DNA of 54,261 nucleotides from an uncultured Collinsella sp. (GTDB lineage Bacteria; Actinomycetota; Coriobacteriia; Coriobacteriales; Coriobacteriaceae). The stretch is from the NCBI GenBank assembly GCA_958405195.1, contig CATYDM010000010.1:1-54261 (forward strand), given 5' to 3'. Positions 8,237 to 16,283 of this stretch are shown in pieces. The notes below the pieces were generated by a model. It did not search any database. It was not told the origin of the DNA and saw nothing but the letters and a program-made list of their open reading frames with translations. The translations under genes and the position numbers were made by a program. The stretch's first letter is position 1. Every line of letters starts with the position of its first letter.

Positions 8237-8276
8237 TAGAATCAGAACCGTGTCTTGGTACCGCCCGGGCGGTACC
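8237..8276 (+). promoter_or_regulatory. acpP promoter -10 and 20-bp palindrome
   Basis: TAGAAT (8237-8242, preceded by GGGG) is a good -10. The perfect palindrome GGTACCGCCCGGGCGGTACC occupies 8257-8276, beginning 15 bases after the -10, the same offset as the palindrome ahead of plsX. It is followed by ATTCTTTT, so the alternative is a terminator for plsX. Confidence 0.5.
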
Positions 8277-8313
8277 ATTCTTTTGGTATTCATGCACTAT
8301 GAGAGGAAGCGCT

Positions 8314-8556
8314 ATGGACCGCTCCGAAATCTTCGACAAGATCGCCGAGGTCACTGCTGACGTTCTGGGCGTCGATGTTGCCGAAATTAGCGATGAGACC
8401 ACCTTTGACGACCTCGACGCCAACTCGCTCGAGCGCCTGCAGTTGGTTACGGCTATCGAGGACGAGTTCGACCTCGAGATCGATGATGAGACCCTGCTCT
8501 CGCTCAACTCTGTCGCCGACGCCGTCGACGCTATCGAAGCTGCCAAGGAGGCTTAA
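8314..8556 (+). CDS. acpP: acyl carrier protein
   Basis: The 80-residue acidic four-helix protein carries the ACP core TTFDDLDANSLERLQLV and AIEDEFDLEIDDE. The serine of NSL is the expected attachment site for 4'-phosphopantetheine. The residue before it is N where most ACPs have D (DSL). It shuttles acyl chains in type II fatty acid synthesis and donates them to PlsX. ATG 8314 has GAGAGGAAG upstream; a longer frame from 8224 reads through the palindrome and is not a likely coding extension. rnc begins four bases after the stop. Confidence 0.93.
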   Translation: MDRSEIFDKIAEVTADVLGVDVAEISDETTFDDLDANSLERLQLVTAIEDEFDLEIDDETLLSLNSVADAVDAIEAAKEA

Positions 8557-8559
8557 GTC

Positions 8560-9285
8560 TTGGCTTTATCCGAACGACTTACGCGTGCCCAGGAGATTCT
8601 GGGCCACGAGTTCAATGACAAGGTGCTGCTGCGCGCCGCCCTCACGCATCCTTCGGCTGTCGAAGGCCAGCCAGTCTCGGCAAGCTACGAGCGCTTGGAG
8701 TTTTTGGGCGATTCCATTTTGGGCGCCGTCGTCGCCCGTTCGCTCTTTGAGTCCTATCCCGAGTTTGACGAGGGCAAGCTTACGCGCCTGAAGGTGTCGC
8801 TCGTCTCGGGCGCCACGTTGTCGGAAGTGTCCCACGAGTTGGGTATCGACGACATCATCATCTTTGGTGCCTCCGAGACCGGTACGGGCGCACGCGGCCT
8901 GCATTCGGCACTCGAGAACGTCTATGAGTCGCTCGTGGGTGCGTTATACCTGGATGCCGGTTGGGATGCCGCGGCGGAGTTCATTCACCGTACACTTAAG
9001 CCGCACCTGGCTACCGAGCGTGCCGAGCATCCTGCGAACCCCAAGTCGTTTTTGCAGGAGTGCGTGCAGGCCGACGGCCACGAGCCTCCCGCGTATAAGC
9101 TGGTCGGCTCCGAGGGCCCCGCGCATGCGCCCACCTTTACCGCCGTGGTGCTCATCGACGGCATTCGCCAGGGTCGCGGCACCGGTTCCTCCAAGAAGGA
9201 AGCCGAGGGAGCCGCCGCGCTCGAGGCGCTCGATCGCATGGGCTATACCACCAACGGCGTGATTCTCAACAAGAAGCCTGTTTAA
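8560..9285 (+). CDS. rnc: ribonuclease III
   Basis: The 241-residue protein has an N-terminal RNase III domain with the signature ERLEFLGDSILGAVVA (about 44-59) and the second acidic cluster ENVYESLVGALYLDAG (about 116-131). A C-terminal double-stranded RNA-binding domain starts near NPKSFLQE. It processes rRNA precursors and structured RNAs. The start is TTG 8560, supported by AAGGAG located in the end of acpP nine bases upstream. Its place between acpP and smc is conserved in many Gram-positive genomes. Confidence 0.96.
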   Translation: MALSERLTRAQEILGHEFNDKVLLRAALTHPSAVEGQPVSASYERLEFLGDSILGAVVARSLFESYPEFDEGKLTRLKVSLVSGATLSEVSHELGIDDIIIFGASETGTGARGLHSALENVYESLVGALYLDAGWDAAAEFIHRTLKPHLATERAEHPANPKSFLQECVQADGHEPPAYKLVGSEGPAHAPTFTAVVLIDGIRQGRGTGSSKKEAEGAAALEALDRMGYTTNGVILNKKPV

Positions 9286-9295
9286 GCGAGGAACC

Positions 9296-12200
9296 GTGTA
9301 TCTCAAGTCCCTCACGCTCAAAGGGTTCAAGTCGTTTGCCGACCGCGCCCATATGTCATTTGAGCCGGGCCTGACCGTCATCGTCGGTCCCAACGGCTCG
9401 GGAAAATCGAACATCTCCGACTCGATTCTGTGGGTCCTGGGCGAGCAGAGCGCCAAGCAGCTGCGCGGTCAGGCCATGGAGGATGTCATCTTCTCGGGCT
9501 CGTCGGCGCGCAAGCCGGTGGGTGTGGCCGAGGTCACGCTGGTGCTCGATAACTCGGACCATATGTTGCCTGTCGACTTTGACGAAGTCGCCATCACCCG
9601 TCGCATGTATCGCTCGGGCGAGAGCGAGTACCTCATCAACTCGAGTCCGTGCCGCCTGATGGACGTTCAGGACATCCTGCACGATTCGGGCCTGGGCAAG
9701 GATACGCATTCCATCATCAGCCAGGGCAAGCTCGACGCCATTTTGCAGAGCCGCCCCGAGGAGCGCCGCGCCCTCATCGAGGAAGCCGCCGGTATCTCCA
9801 AGCACAAGCGTCGCAAGGAGCGTGCGCTCAAAAAAATCAAGTCGATGGACGAGCACCTGACCCGTGCCCGCGACATCAATAAGGAAATCGCCCGCCAGCT
9901 GCGCCCGCTGGAGCGTCAGGTCGATCGCGCGCGCAAGTACAAGGAGCTGTCCTCGCGCGCAAACGAGCTTACGCAGATGCTAGCCGTCGACGAGCTGCGT
10001 TCCCTGCAGTCGCAGTGGAACGACCTGGAGAGCCGCTCCAAAGAGGGAACGGCCGAGCTTGAGCTCGCGCAGTACCGCCTGGGTGAGAAAGAGCGCGAGC
10101 TCGAGAAGCTTCAGGTCATGCTTGAGGAAAAAGGCCTGTTTGTGGGCGACCTGGGCGAGCAACGCCGCCACATGCAAGACGTGGTCGGCCGCATTAACTC
10201 CGATATGCGCCTGCTCGAGGAAAAGGGTCACAACATGGTGTCGCGCCTGTCCGACATGCGCGGACAGATCTCGGGTTCTGAGCATCAGCGCCGTCGCGTG
10301 GTCGAGGAGCTCGAGGATGCGCGCGCCCAGCTCGAGGAAGTGACCGGCGCGCATATGCAGGCCCAGGAGGACGTTGACGCTGCCGGTCCTGCCGCCGCCG
10401 CGCTCCACGAGCGTCGCGTGGCGCTCGACAATCAGATTTCTCAGCTCACGCGCGAGCAGCGCGATGTGCAGCGTGTGGCCGATAACGCCGCGCTCGAGCT
10501 CGCCAAGGTGAAGGACTCGCTGAGCAACGCCGAGGTCGAGGACAACATGTATGCCTCGCGCCTGGAGCAGATTGACGAGCAGCTTGAGGAGGTCACGGCC
10601 TCGCTCGAGAGCCGTCGCGACCGCGCCGAGGAGCTTGAGGGTGCTCTTGAGGAAGCGCGCCAGGCCCAGGTCGATGCGCGTGAGGCCACCGAGGTCGCCC
10701 GTGCGGCGCTGAAGGACTTGCGTGCCCGCGAGAGCGAGGCGCGCAACAAGCTGTCCGAGGTGCGCTCGGAGCTTGCCAGCCAAAAGAAGTTTGATGCCCG
10801 CATGGCCGACAGCTCGCCGCTCGTGAGCCGTCTGGTGGGTGCGTTGGGCGACGATGTCTCGGGTCGTCTGGGCGACGTGCTCGAGGCCCCGCGCGAGCTT
10901 GAGGGCCTGGTGGAGCAGCTACTTGCCGGCGATATCGATGCCCTGTTATTTGATGACGCCGCCGCGCTTGAGCGTGCCGGTCGTGCGGCTCTGGACCAAA
11001 AGAAGGCCTCGGGTGAGGCGCTGCTGGTGGCGCGCGGCGTGAGCGGCTCTGCTGCCGCCGAGGGCGCTGCCGGTTCGCGTCTGGTCGATCGCCTTTCCGT
11101 GCGTGCCGGTTATGGCCCGATTGTCGAGGCGCTGCTCGGTGGCTATTACGTGGTCGATGACTTGGCTGCCGCGCTGGCTGCGCCTGTCGTTGACGGTGTG
11201 ACCTATGTGACTCCCGATGGCGCCCGCGTAAGCTGTGGCGGCCTGGTGCGCGTGGGCCTCGATGCTGGCGAGGCCTCGGGTGCTCTGGAGCGTAAGCGTC
11301 GCATTCGCGAGCTGGAGGGGCTTGAGCCCGATTTGGCCGCTGTGTTTGAGCATGTGTCGGATCAGGTCGTCGAGGCCAATGCGGCCGTCGAGGAGGCGCG
11401 TGCCGCTGAGGGCGATGCCGCCGGCGAGATCGCCCGTCTTGAGGGCGAGCGCCGCTCGCTGCTCTCCGAGATCGGCCGCTTGGAGCAAAGCGCCAACAAT
11501 GCCGAGGTCGAGCGCGTGCGCATCTCCAAGCGCCGCGAGCAGGCCTCCGAAGCCGTTCGCGCTGCGCGCCCGCGCGTTGACGAGCTCACCCGTTCGCGTG
11601 ACGAGGCTCGCGCGCAGGCAAGCAATCTGGGGTTGCAGATTGCCGAGGCCAACGACGAACTCGACCGCGTTCGCCGTGACGATTCCGAGGCTGCCGGCAA
11701 GCTCGCCGATGGCAAGGTTCGCCTAGCCCAGACGAGCGAACGCCTGCGTTCGCTGAAGGGCCGCGTGCCCGACCTGGAGCATCGCCTGGAGGGCATCGAC
11801 CGCCGTATCCGCGGAACACGCCAGGCCTCGCGCTCGCTCGAGTTGCTGCGCCTGCGCGTCGATCCCATGCACGAGCGCTATTCGGCCCTGCTGGAGCGCG
11901 CGTCGGATTGGGCCGCGCGCTTGCGTGACCAGGCTTCGCTCGAGGAGGCGGACTCGGCCTCGCTCAAGAAGACTATCGAGGACGCCAAGGCCGAGGTCTC
12001 CCGTGCCAAGGAGCGGGTTGATGCCGCCACGGCGACGCAAAATGAGTTCAAGGTTGCGCGCGGCAAGCTCGAGGTGCAGGTAGAGGCGGCCATCAAGGCC
12101 ATTACCGCCGATGGCACCACGGTACTCGAGGAAGCGCTCATGCTTCCGGCACCCACGGACCGCGATGCCGCCGAGCGCGAGCTCAACCAGCTTGTGCGCC

Positions 12201-12832
12201 AGATCAACAACCTTGGTCCTGTGAACCAAGTTGCCATGGAGGAGTACGAGCAGCTCAAGCGCCGCGCCGACTACATCGAGGAGCAGCTGGCCGATCTGGA
12301 GAGCGCGCGCAAGGCGCTCACCAAGATCACGGTGGCCATTGATCGCAAGATGCGGAAGGCCTTCCTGGTGACGTTTGAGAAGGTCGATGCGAACTTCCGC
12401 GAGATCTTCGCTATGCTCTTCCCGGGCGGCCAGGCACATCTGGAGATGACCGACCCCGAGCATCCGGCCGAGACAGGTATCGAGGTCGTGGCGCAGCCGC
12501 GCGGCAAGCGCATCACCAAGATGATGCTCATGTCGGGCGGCGAGAAGAGCCTGACGGCGCTCGCCCTGCTCTTTGCCGTGTACCGCACGCGCACGGTGCC
12601 GTTCTATGTGCTGGACGAGGTCGAGGCGGCGCTTGATGACGCCAACCTGTCCAAGCTCATCGGAGCCCTCGATGTGCTGCGTTCCGATACGCAGCTCTTG
12701 GTTATCTCGCATCAGCGCCGTACTATGGAGGACGCTGACGTTCTCTATGGCGTCTCGATGCAAGCCGACGGCGTCAGCCGCGTCGTCTCGCAAAAACTCG
12801 ATCGCGAAACCGGAAAGGTCGTGAATGCATAA
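9296..12832 (+). CDS. smc: chromosome segregation protein SMC
   Basis: The 1178-residue protein has the N-terminal Walker A GPNGSGKSNISDSI (about 31-44) and long coiled coils at about 170-500 and 670-1000. The hinge is near 510-660. The C-terminal ABC signature LMSGGEKSLTALALL is near 1078, followed by Walker B LDEVEAALDDANL. SMC dimers with ScpAB organise and separate chromosomes; scpA/B are not in the window. The start is GTG 9296. The stop overlaps ftsY (TAATG). Length is standard. Confidence 0.98.
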   Translation: MYLKSLTLKGFKSFADRAHMSFEPGLTVIVGPNGSGKSNISDSILWVLGEQSAKQLRGQAMEDVIFSGSSARKPVGVAEVTLVLDNSDHMLPVDFDEVAITRRMYRSGESEYLINSSPCRLMDVQDILHDSGLGKDTHSIISQGKLDAILQSRPEERRALIEEAAGISKHKRRKERALKKIKSMDEHLTRARDINKEIARQLRPLERQVDRARKYKELSSRANELTQMLAVDELRSLQSQWNDLESRSKEGTAELELAQYRLGEKERELEKLQVMLEEKGLFVGDLGEQRRHMQDVVGRINSDMRLLEEKGHNMVSRLSDMRGQISGSEHQRRRVVEELEDARAQLEEVTGAHMQAQEDVDAAGPAAAALHERRVALDNQISQLTREQRDVQRVADNAALELAKVKDSLSNAEVEDNMYASRLEQIDEQLEEVTASLESRRDRAEELEGALEEARQAQVDAREATEVARAALKDLRARESEARNKLSEVRSELASQKKFDARMADSSPLVSRLVGALGDDVSGRLGDVLEAPRELEGLVEQLLAGDIDALLFDDAAALERAGRAALDQKKASGEALLVARGVSGSAAAEGAAGSRLVDRLSVRAGYGPIVEALLGGYYVVDDLAAALAAPVVDGVTYVTPDGARVSCGGLVRVGLDAGEASGALERKRRIRELEGLEPDLAAVFEHVSDQVVEANAAVEEARAAEGDAAGEIARLEGERRSLLSEIGRLEQSANNAEVERVRISKRREQASEAVRAARPRVDELTRSRDEARAQASNLGLQIAEANDELDRVRRDDSEAAGKLADGKVRLAQTSERLRSLKGRVPDLEHRLEGIDRRIRGTRQASRSLELLRLRVDPMHERYSALLERASDWAARLRDQASLEEADSASLKKTIEDAKAEVSRAKERVDAATATQNEFKVARGKLEVQVEAAIKAITADGTTVLEEALMLPAPTDRDAAERELNQLVRQINNLGPVNQVAMEEYEQLKRRADYIEEQLADLESARKALTKITVAIDRKMRKAFLVTFEKVDANFREIFAMLFPGGQAHLEMTDPEHPAETGIEVVAQPRGKRITKMMLMSGGEKSLTALALLFAVYRTRTVPFYVLDEVEAALDDANLSKLIGALDVLRSDTQLLVISHQRRTMEDADVLYGVSMQADGVSRVVSQKLDRETGKVVNA

Positions 12833-13749
12833 TGGGATTCTTCGATGCTCTCTCGCGCGGACTTGAGCGCAGCCGCGAGGCCCTCAACGAGGTCTTCTAC
12901 TTTGGCGGCGAGGTCGACGAGGACTTTTGGGAGGACCTTGAGGACACCCTCGTTATGGGTGACATGGGTGCCGAGGTCGCCATTCAGGTCTCCGATGACT
13001 TGCGCGATGCCGCGGCCAAGAAGAACCTCAAGACCGCCCCGCAACTCCGTCGCGCCCTGGCCGAGCAGCTTGAGCAGCACTTTGTGCCCATCGAGCGCGA
13101 TCCGTTCTCCGATACGCCGAGCTGCGTGCTGTTTGTGGGCATTAACGGTGCCGGCAAGACCACGACGGTCGGTAAGATCGCGAGCGCCATGGCCGCCCGC
13201 GGCAAGAACGTCGTGATCGGTTCGGCCGATACCTTCCGCGCTGCCGCTATCGAGCAGCTCGATGTGTGGGGCCAGCGCGCTGGCGTCCCCGTCATCAAGC
13301 GCGACCGCGGCTCCGACCCGGCAAGTGTTTGCTACGACGTGCTCGACGAGGCCGACAAGCGCGGCAGCGACCTGGTGCTCATCGATACCGCCGGTCGTCT
13401 GCACACGAGCCCCGAGCTCATGCGCGAGCTTGCCAAGGTGGTCAATGTGACCCGTAAGCGCGCCGACAATATGGACACCGGTCCCATGCCCGTCTATGTC
13501 GTGCTCGTGATCGATGCCGCAACGGGCCAAAACGGCCTCAACCAGGCGCTCGAGTTTAACGAGGCGCTTGGCCTGGACGGTATTATCATGACAAAGCTCG
13601 ACGGCACGGCTAAGGGCGGTATCGCCATGGCCGTGGCCGAGAAGCTCAAGCTCCCGATCCTGCGCATCGGCGTGGGCGAGCAGGTCGATGACCTGCAGGA
13701 GTTCAATGCCAAAGATTTCTGCCGCGCCCTGGTGGGCGAGTCCAATTAA
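12832..13749 (+). CDS. ftsY: signal recognition particle receptor FtsY
   Basis: The 305-residue protein is an SRP-family GTPase. P-loop GINGAGKTTTVGKIA is near residue 104, DTAGRLHTSPELMREL near 182, TKLDGTAKGG near 253, and the closing GVGEQVDDLQEF motif is intact. It has only a short N-terminal stretch in place of the long acidic A domain of E. coli FtsY, as in many Gram-positive bacteria. It docks SRP-ribosome complexes at the membrane. It overlaps smc and precedes ffh by 10 bases, so receptor and particle protein are co-transcribed. Confidence 0.97.
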   Translation: MGFFDALSRGLERSREALNEVFYFGGEVDEDFWEDLEDTLVMGDMGAEVAIQVSDDLRDAAAKKNLKTAPQLRRALAEQLEQHFVPIERDPFSDTPSCVLFVGINGAGKTTTVGKIASAMAARGKNVVIGSADTFRAAAIEQLDVWGQRAGVPVIKRDRGSDPASVCYDVLDEADKRGSDLVLIDTAGRLHTSPELMRELAKVVNVTRKRADNMDTGPMPVYVVLVIDAATGQNGLNQALEFNEALGLDGIIMTKLDGTAKGGIAMAVAEKLKLPILRIGVGEQVDDLQEFNAKDFCRALVGESN

Positions 13750-13759
13750 GGAGTGACTA

Positions 13760-15235
13760 GTGTTTGATTCTCTGAGCGATCGCCTCAACGACACATTTGA
13801 CCGCCTGCGCGGCAAGGGTAAGCTGACCGAGGCCGATATTACCTCTGCCATGCGCGACATTCGCATGGCGTTGCTCGAGGCCGACGTCAACTTTAAGGTC
13901 GTTAAGGAGTTCGTCGCCAAGACCAAGGAACGCTGCATGACCGCAGAGGTCATGGAGTCGTTGTCGCCGGCGCAAAACGTCGTCAAGATCGTGCTCGACG
14001 AGCTCACCGAGATGCTCGGTTCCACCGAGAGCAAGCTCGTCTTTAGCAACCGCATTCCCAATGTCATCATGCTCGTGGGCCTGCAGGGCTCCGGTAAGAC
14101 CACGGCGGCCGTAAAGCTGGCCTACCAGCTCAAGAAGCAGGGCCGCTCGCCGCTGCTCGCCGCGTGCGACGTCTACCGTCCCGCCGCTGCCGACCAGCTG
14201 GCCACACTCGGTGGAGAGATCGGCGTGCCGGTCTTCCGCGGCGACGGCGAGCACCCGGTCGATATCGCCAAGGGTGCCATCCAGGAGGCAGTCGACCACC
14301 TGCGCGATGTAGTCATCGTCGATACCGCCGGTCGTCTTCAGATCGACGAGCAGATGATGCAGGAGGCCGTGGATATCAAGAAGGCCGTCAAGCCCGATCA
14401 GGTGCTGATGGTCGTCGATGCCATGACCGGCCAGGATATCGTCAACGTCGTCTCGACCTTCGCCGAGCGCACCGACTTCGACGGCGTGATCATCTCCAAG
14501 CTCGACGGCGATGCCCGTGGCGGTGGCGCGCTTTCGGTGCGCCAGGTGACCGGTAAGCCCATCAAGTTCGTGAGCATGGGCGAGAAGCCCGATTCGCTGG
14601 AGCCGTTTTACCCGGACCGCATGGCCAAGCGCATCTTGGGCATGGGCGATGTCGTCGGCATCATCGAGAAGGCCCAGGAGGCGGCTGACGCCAAGCAACT
14701 CGAGGCTGCCGAGCGCATGCTGCGCGAGGGCTTCACCATGAACGACATGCTCGAGCAGATGAAGGCTGTCAAGAAGATGGGCGGCATGAAGGGCATCCTG
14801 GGCATGCTCCCCGGCGGCCAGCGTGCGCTCAACCAGATGGGCGGCAACCTGGACGAGGGCATCTTCGACAAGAACGAGGCCATCATCATGTCGATGACCA
14901 AGGAGGAGCGCCTGCGTCCCTCCATCATCAACGGCCAGCGTCGCGCCCGCATCGCCAAGGGCGCCGGCGTGACCCCTACCGAGGTCAACAGCCTTATGAA
15001 GCAGTGGGGCGAGATGAATAAGATGATGGGCCGCATGCGCACGATGGCCAATCAGGCGCAGGCCGGCGGCAAGAAGGGCAAAAAGGGTAAGAACGGCAAA
15101 AAGATGCGCATGCCCAATATTCCCGGCCTGGATGCCATGGGCCTGGGCGGAATGGGTGGCCTAGGAACGGGCGGCCCCAAGTCCGATATGGACCTGCTGC
15201 GTCAGATGGAAGCGCAGATGCGCAATAAGAAGTAA
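13760..15235 (+). CDS. ffh: signal recognition particle protein Ffh (SRP54)
   Basis: The 491-residue protein has the NG GTPase domain (GLQGSGKTTAAVKLA near 111-125, VDTAGRLQIDEQMMQ near 190, SKLDGDARGGGALS near 246). A methionine-rich M domain (about 300-440) binds signal peptides and 4.5S RNA. The tail after residue 440 is Lys-rich, then Gly/Met-rich (GLGGMGGLGTGGP), longer than in E. coli. The start is GTG 13760 with AAGGAG in front. A hairpin at 15257-15296 follows, so this is the last gene of the smc-ftsY-ffh group. Confidence 0.97.
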   Translation: MFDSLSDRLNDTFDRLRGKGKLTEADITSAMRDIRMALLEADVNFKVVKEFVAKTKERCMTAEVMESLSPAQNVVKIVLDELTEMLGSTESKLVFSNRIPNVIMLVGLQGSGKTTAAVKLAYQLKKQGRSPLLAACDVYRPAAADQLATLGGEIGVPVFRGDGEHPVDIAKGAIQEAVDHLRDVVIVDTAGRLQIDEQMMQEAVDIKKAVKPDQVLMVVDAMTGQDIVNVVSTFAERTDFDGVIISKLDGDARGGGALSVRQVTGKPIKFVSMGEKPDSLEPFYPDRMAKRILGMGDVVGIIEKAQEAADAKQLEAAERMLREGFTMNDMLEQMKAVKKMGGMKGILGMLPGGQRALNQMGGNLDEGIFDKNEAIIMSMTKEERLRPSIINGQRRARIAKGAGVTPTEVNSLMKQWGEMNKMMGRMRTMANQAQAGGKKGKKGKNGKKMRMPNIPGLDAMGLGGMGGLGTGGPKSDMDLLRQMEAQMRNKK

Positions 15236-15256
15236 CGGCTTGATTAAGTCGACTAT

Positions 15257-15296
15257 GGCGAAGGCCGCCCGGATGGTATTCCAGGCGGCCTTCGCC
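15257..15296 (+). terminator. hairpin between convergent ffh and DUF134 fusion gene
   Basis: A perfect 13-bp stem (GGCGAAGGCCGCC at 15257-15269 with 15284-15296) encloses a 14-base loop. Neither side has a strong T run, so it is a terminator of uncertain efficiency for both converging genes. Confidence 0.6.
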
Positions 15297-15352
15297 GTTC
15301 GTTCATGAGTTGTTGCACGTGTGGAAGTTTGCTGGCGCCAGGGCATTTGGCG

Positions 15353-15781
15353 TTAGTGGCAGCCGCAGCCCTCGTGTCCATCATGGTCGTGGTGGCTGTG
15401 GCAACCGCAGGATTCGCCATGGTCATGGGCGTGCTCGTGGTTGTGTCCGTGGCAGTCGCAGGTGGCTTCGCCGGTCTGCGCGAGCGTGCCGGCAATGAGG
15501 GCCTCGACGCAGGCATCGCAGCTGCCCTGGGCGCCCGCATAGACCGTGATGCCGGCCTGGGTAAGCGCGTTGATGGCGCCGCCGCCGATGCCGCCGCAGA
15601 TGAGCGTGTCCACGTCGCCGTTGGCGAGCAGGCCCGCCAGGGCGCCGTGGCCGGTGCCGCCGGTGCCTACGACCTGCTCGTTGAGCACCTTGCCGTCCTG
15701 GATGTCGTAGATCTTGAACTGTTCGCTGCGGCCAAAGTGCATAAAGATGTTGCCGTTGTCGTACGTGGTTGCCACCCTCAT
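15353..15781 (-). CDS. possible separate NifX-like product from internal start
   Basis: Within the fusion gene, the codon for the M of MRVATTYDNGN is preceded by AAAGGAGG (plus-strand positions 15790-15797), a full anti-16S match, with eight bases of spacing. Translation from here would yield a 142-residue free NifX-like protein with the His/Cys tail. Stand-alone NifX-like proteins of this size are common. Whether the cell makes the fusion, the short form or both cannot be decided from sequence. Confidence 0.5.
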   Translation of the reverse strand: MRVATTYDNGNIFMHFGRSEQFKIYDIQDGKVLNEQVVGTGGTGHGALAGLLANGDVDTLICGGIGGGAINALTQAGITVYAGAQGSCDACVEALIAGTLAQTGEATCDCHGHNHEHAHDHGESCGCHSHHDHDGHEGCGCH

Positions 15782-16117
15782 GGTGTCGACCTCCTTTGCT
15801 GGCCATGCGGCCGTTGTCGTGGTGATGGGGGAGTATGCGATATTGCCGCCCTCGATGACAATCGCCCGTCCATTGACCAACGCGTTTGCCACCTTGCGAT
15901 GCGCGCGGCTGCAGATTGCCGCCACCGTGGTGCGGGCAATGCCCATGTGTTGGGCGACTGCCTCTTGGTTAAGGCCTTCCAAGTCGCACAGGCGCAGCAC
16001 CTCGAGCTCGTCGACTGTCATATCGATGGCATCGCCGCTCGCCAGGCCATCGGGGGTAAAACCGCGATATTCGGGGATGATCCCGACGTGGCGCAGTTTT
16101 TCGCGTCTTCCTGCCAT
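15353..16117 (-). CDS. DUF134 HTH regulator fused to NifX-like cofactor-binding domain
   Basis: The 254-residue protein joins two domains. Residues about 1-90 are a DUF134 domain with a helix-turn-helix of sigma-like style (TVDELEVLRLCDLEGLNQ, then HMGIARTTVAAICSRAHRK). Residues about 112-215 are a dinitrogenase iron-molybdenum cofactor (NifX/NifB C-terminal) family domain (MRVATTYDNGNIFMHFG, ICGGIGGGAINAL). The last 35 residues are a His/Cys tail including CDCHGHNHEHAHDHGESC. I infer a metal- or cluster-sensing transcription factor. AAGGAG five bases before ATG 16117 sets the start over a GTG at 16123. Two CATATG-centred palindromes flank its promoter, suggesting autoregulation. A strong internal start exists at 15781. 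Confidence 0.85.
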   Translation of the reverse strand: MAGRREKLRHVGIIPEYRGFTPDGLASGDAIDMTVDELEVLRLCDLEGLNQEAVAQHMGIARTTVAAICSRAHRKVANALVNGRAIVIEGGNIAYSPITTTTAAWPAKEVDTMRVATTYDNGNIFMHFGRSEQFKIYDIQDGKVLNEQVVGTGGTGHGALAGLLANGDVDTLICGGIGGGAINALTQAGITVYAGAQGSCDACVEALIAGTLAQTGEATCDCHGHNHEHAHDHGESCGCHSHHDHDGHEGCGCH

Positions 16118-16130
16118 GCGCACTCCTTAT

Positions 16131-16197
16131 CTGACATATGTCAACAATAGAATAGCGAACGTGCAGATTTGCGCAATTAATTTCTGGCATATGTCAG
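16131..16197 (-). promoter_or_regulatory. promoter and two palindromic operators of the DUF134 fusion gene
   Basis: Read on the minus strand, TTGCGC (16171-16176), 16 bases, TATTCT (16149-16154) forms a promoter. TGACATATGTCA (16132-16143) covers the predicted start point. TGGCATATGTCA (16185-16196) lies just upstream of the -35. The palindrome centres are 53 bp apart, about five helical turns. This is the layout expected for autorepression by a dimeric regulator, probably the DUF134 protein itself. The upstream site also faces thyA. Confidence 0.65.
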
Positions 16198-16283
16198 AAA
16201 ATGAGGGCTTATGTTTGGGCTGTGGGGCCGCGTGCGCCTGGGCTACAATAAATCTCGCTTATAGGCGACTGACAGGAGGGTCA

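Noticed and set aside
8224..8313. N-terminal extension of acpP
   Set aside because: The extra 30 codons run through a promoter-like element and the 20-bp palindrome and resemble no ACP; ATG 8314 has its own ribosome-binding site.
16191..16283. In-frame upstream extension of thyA with a cysteine-rich start (CLGCGAAC)
   Set aside because: The ATG lies in the right palindrome of the DUF134 operator, has no ribosome-binding site, and AGGAGG directly precedes the shorter thyA start.
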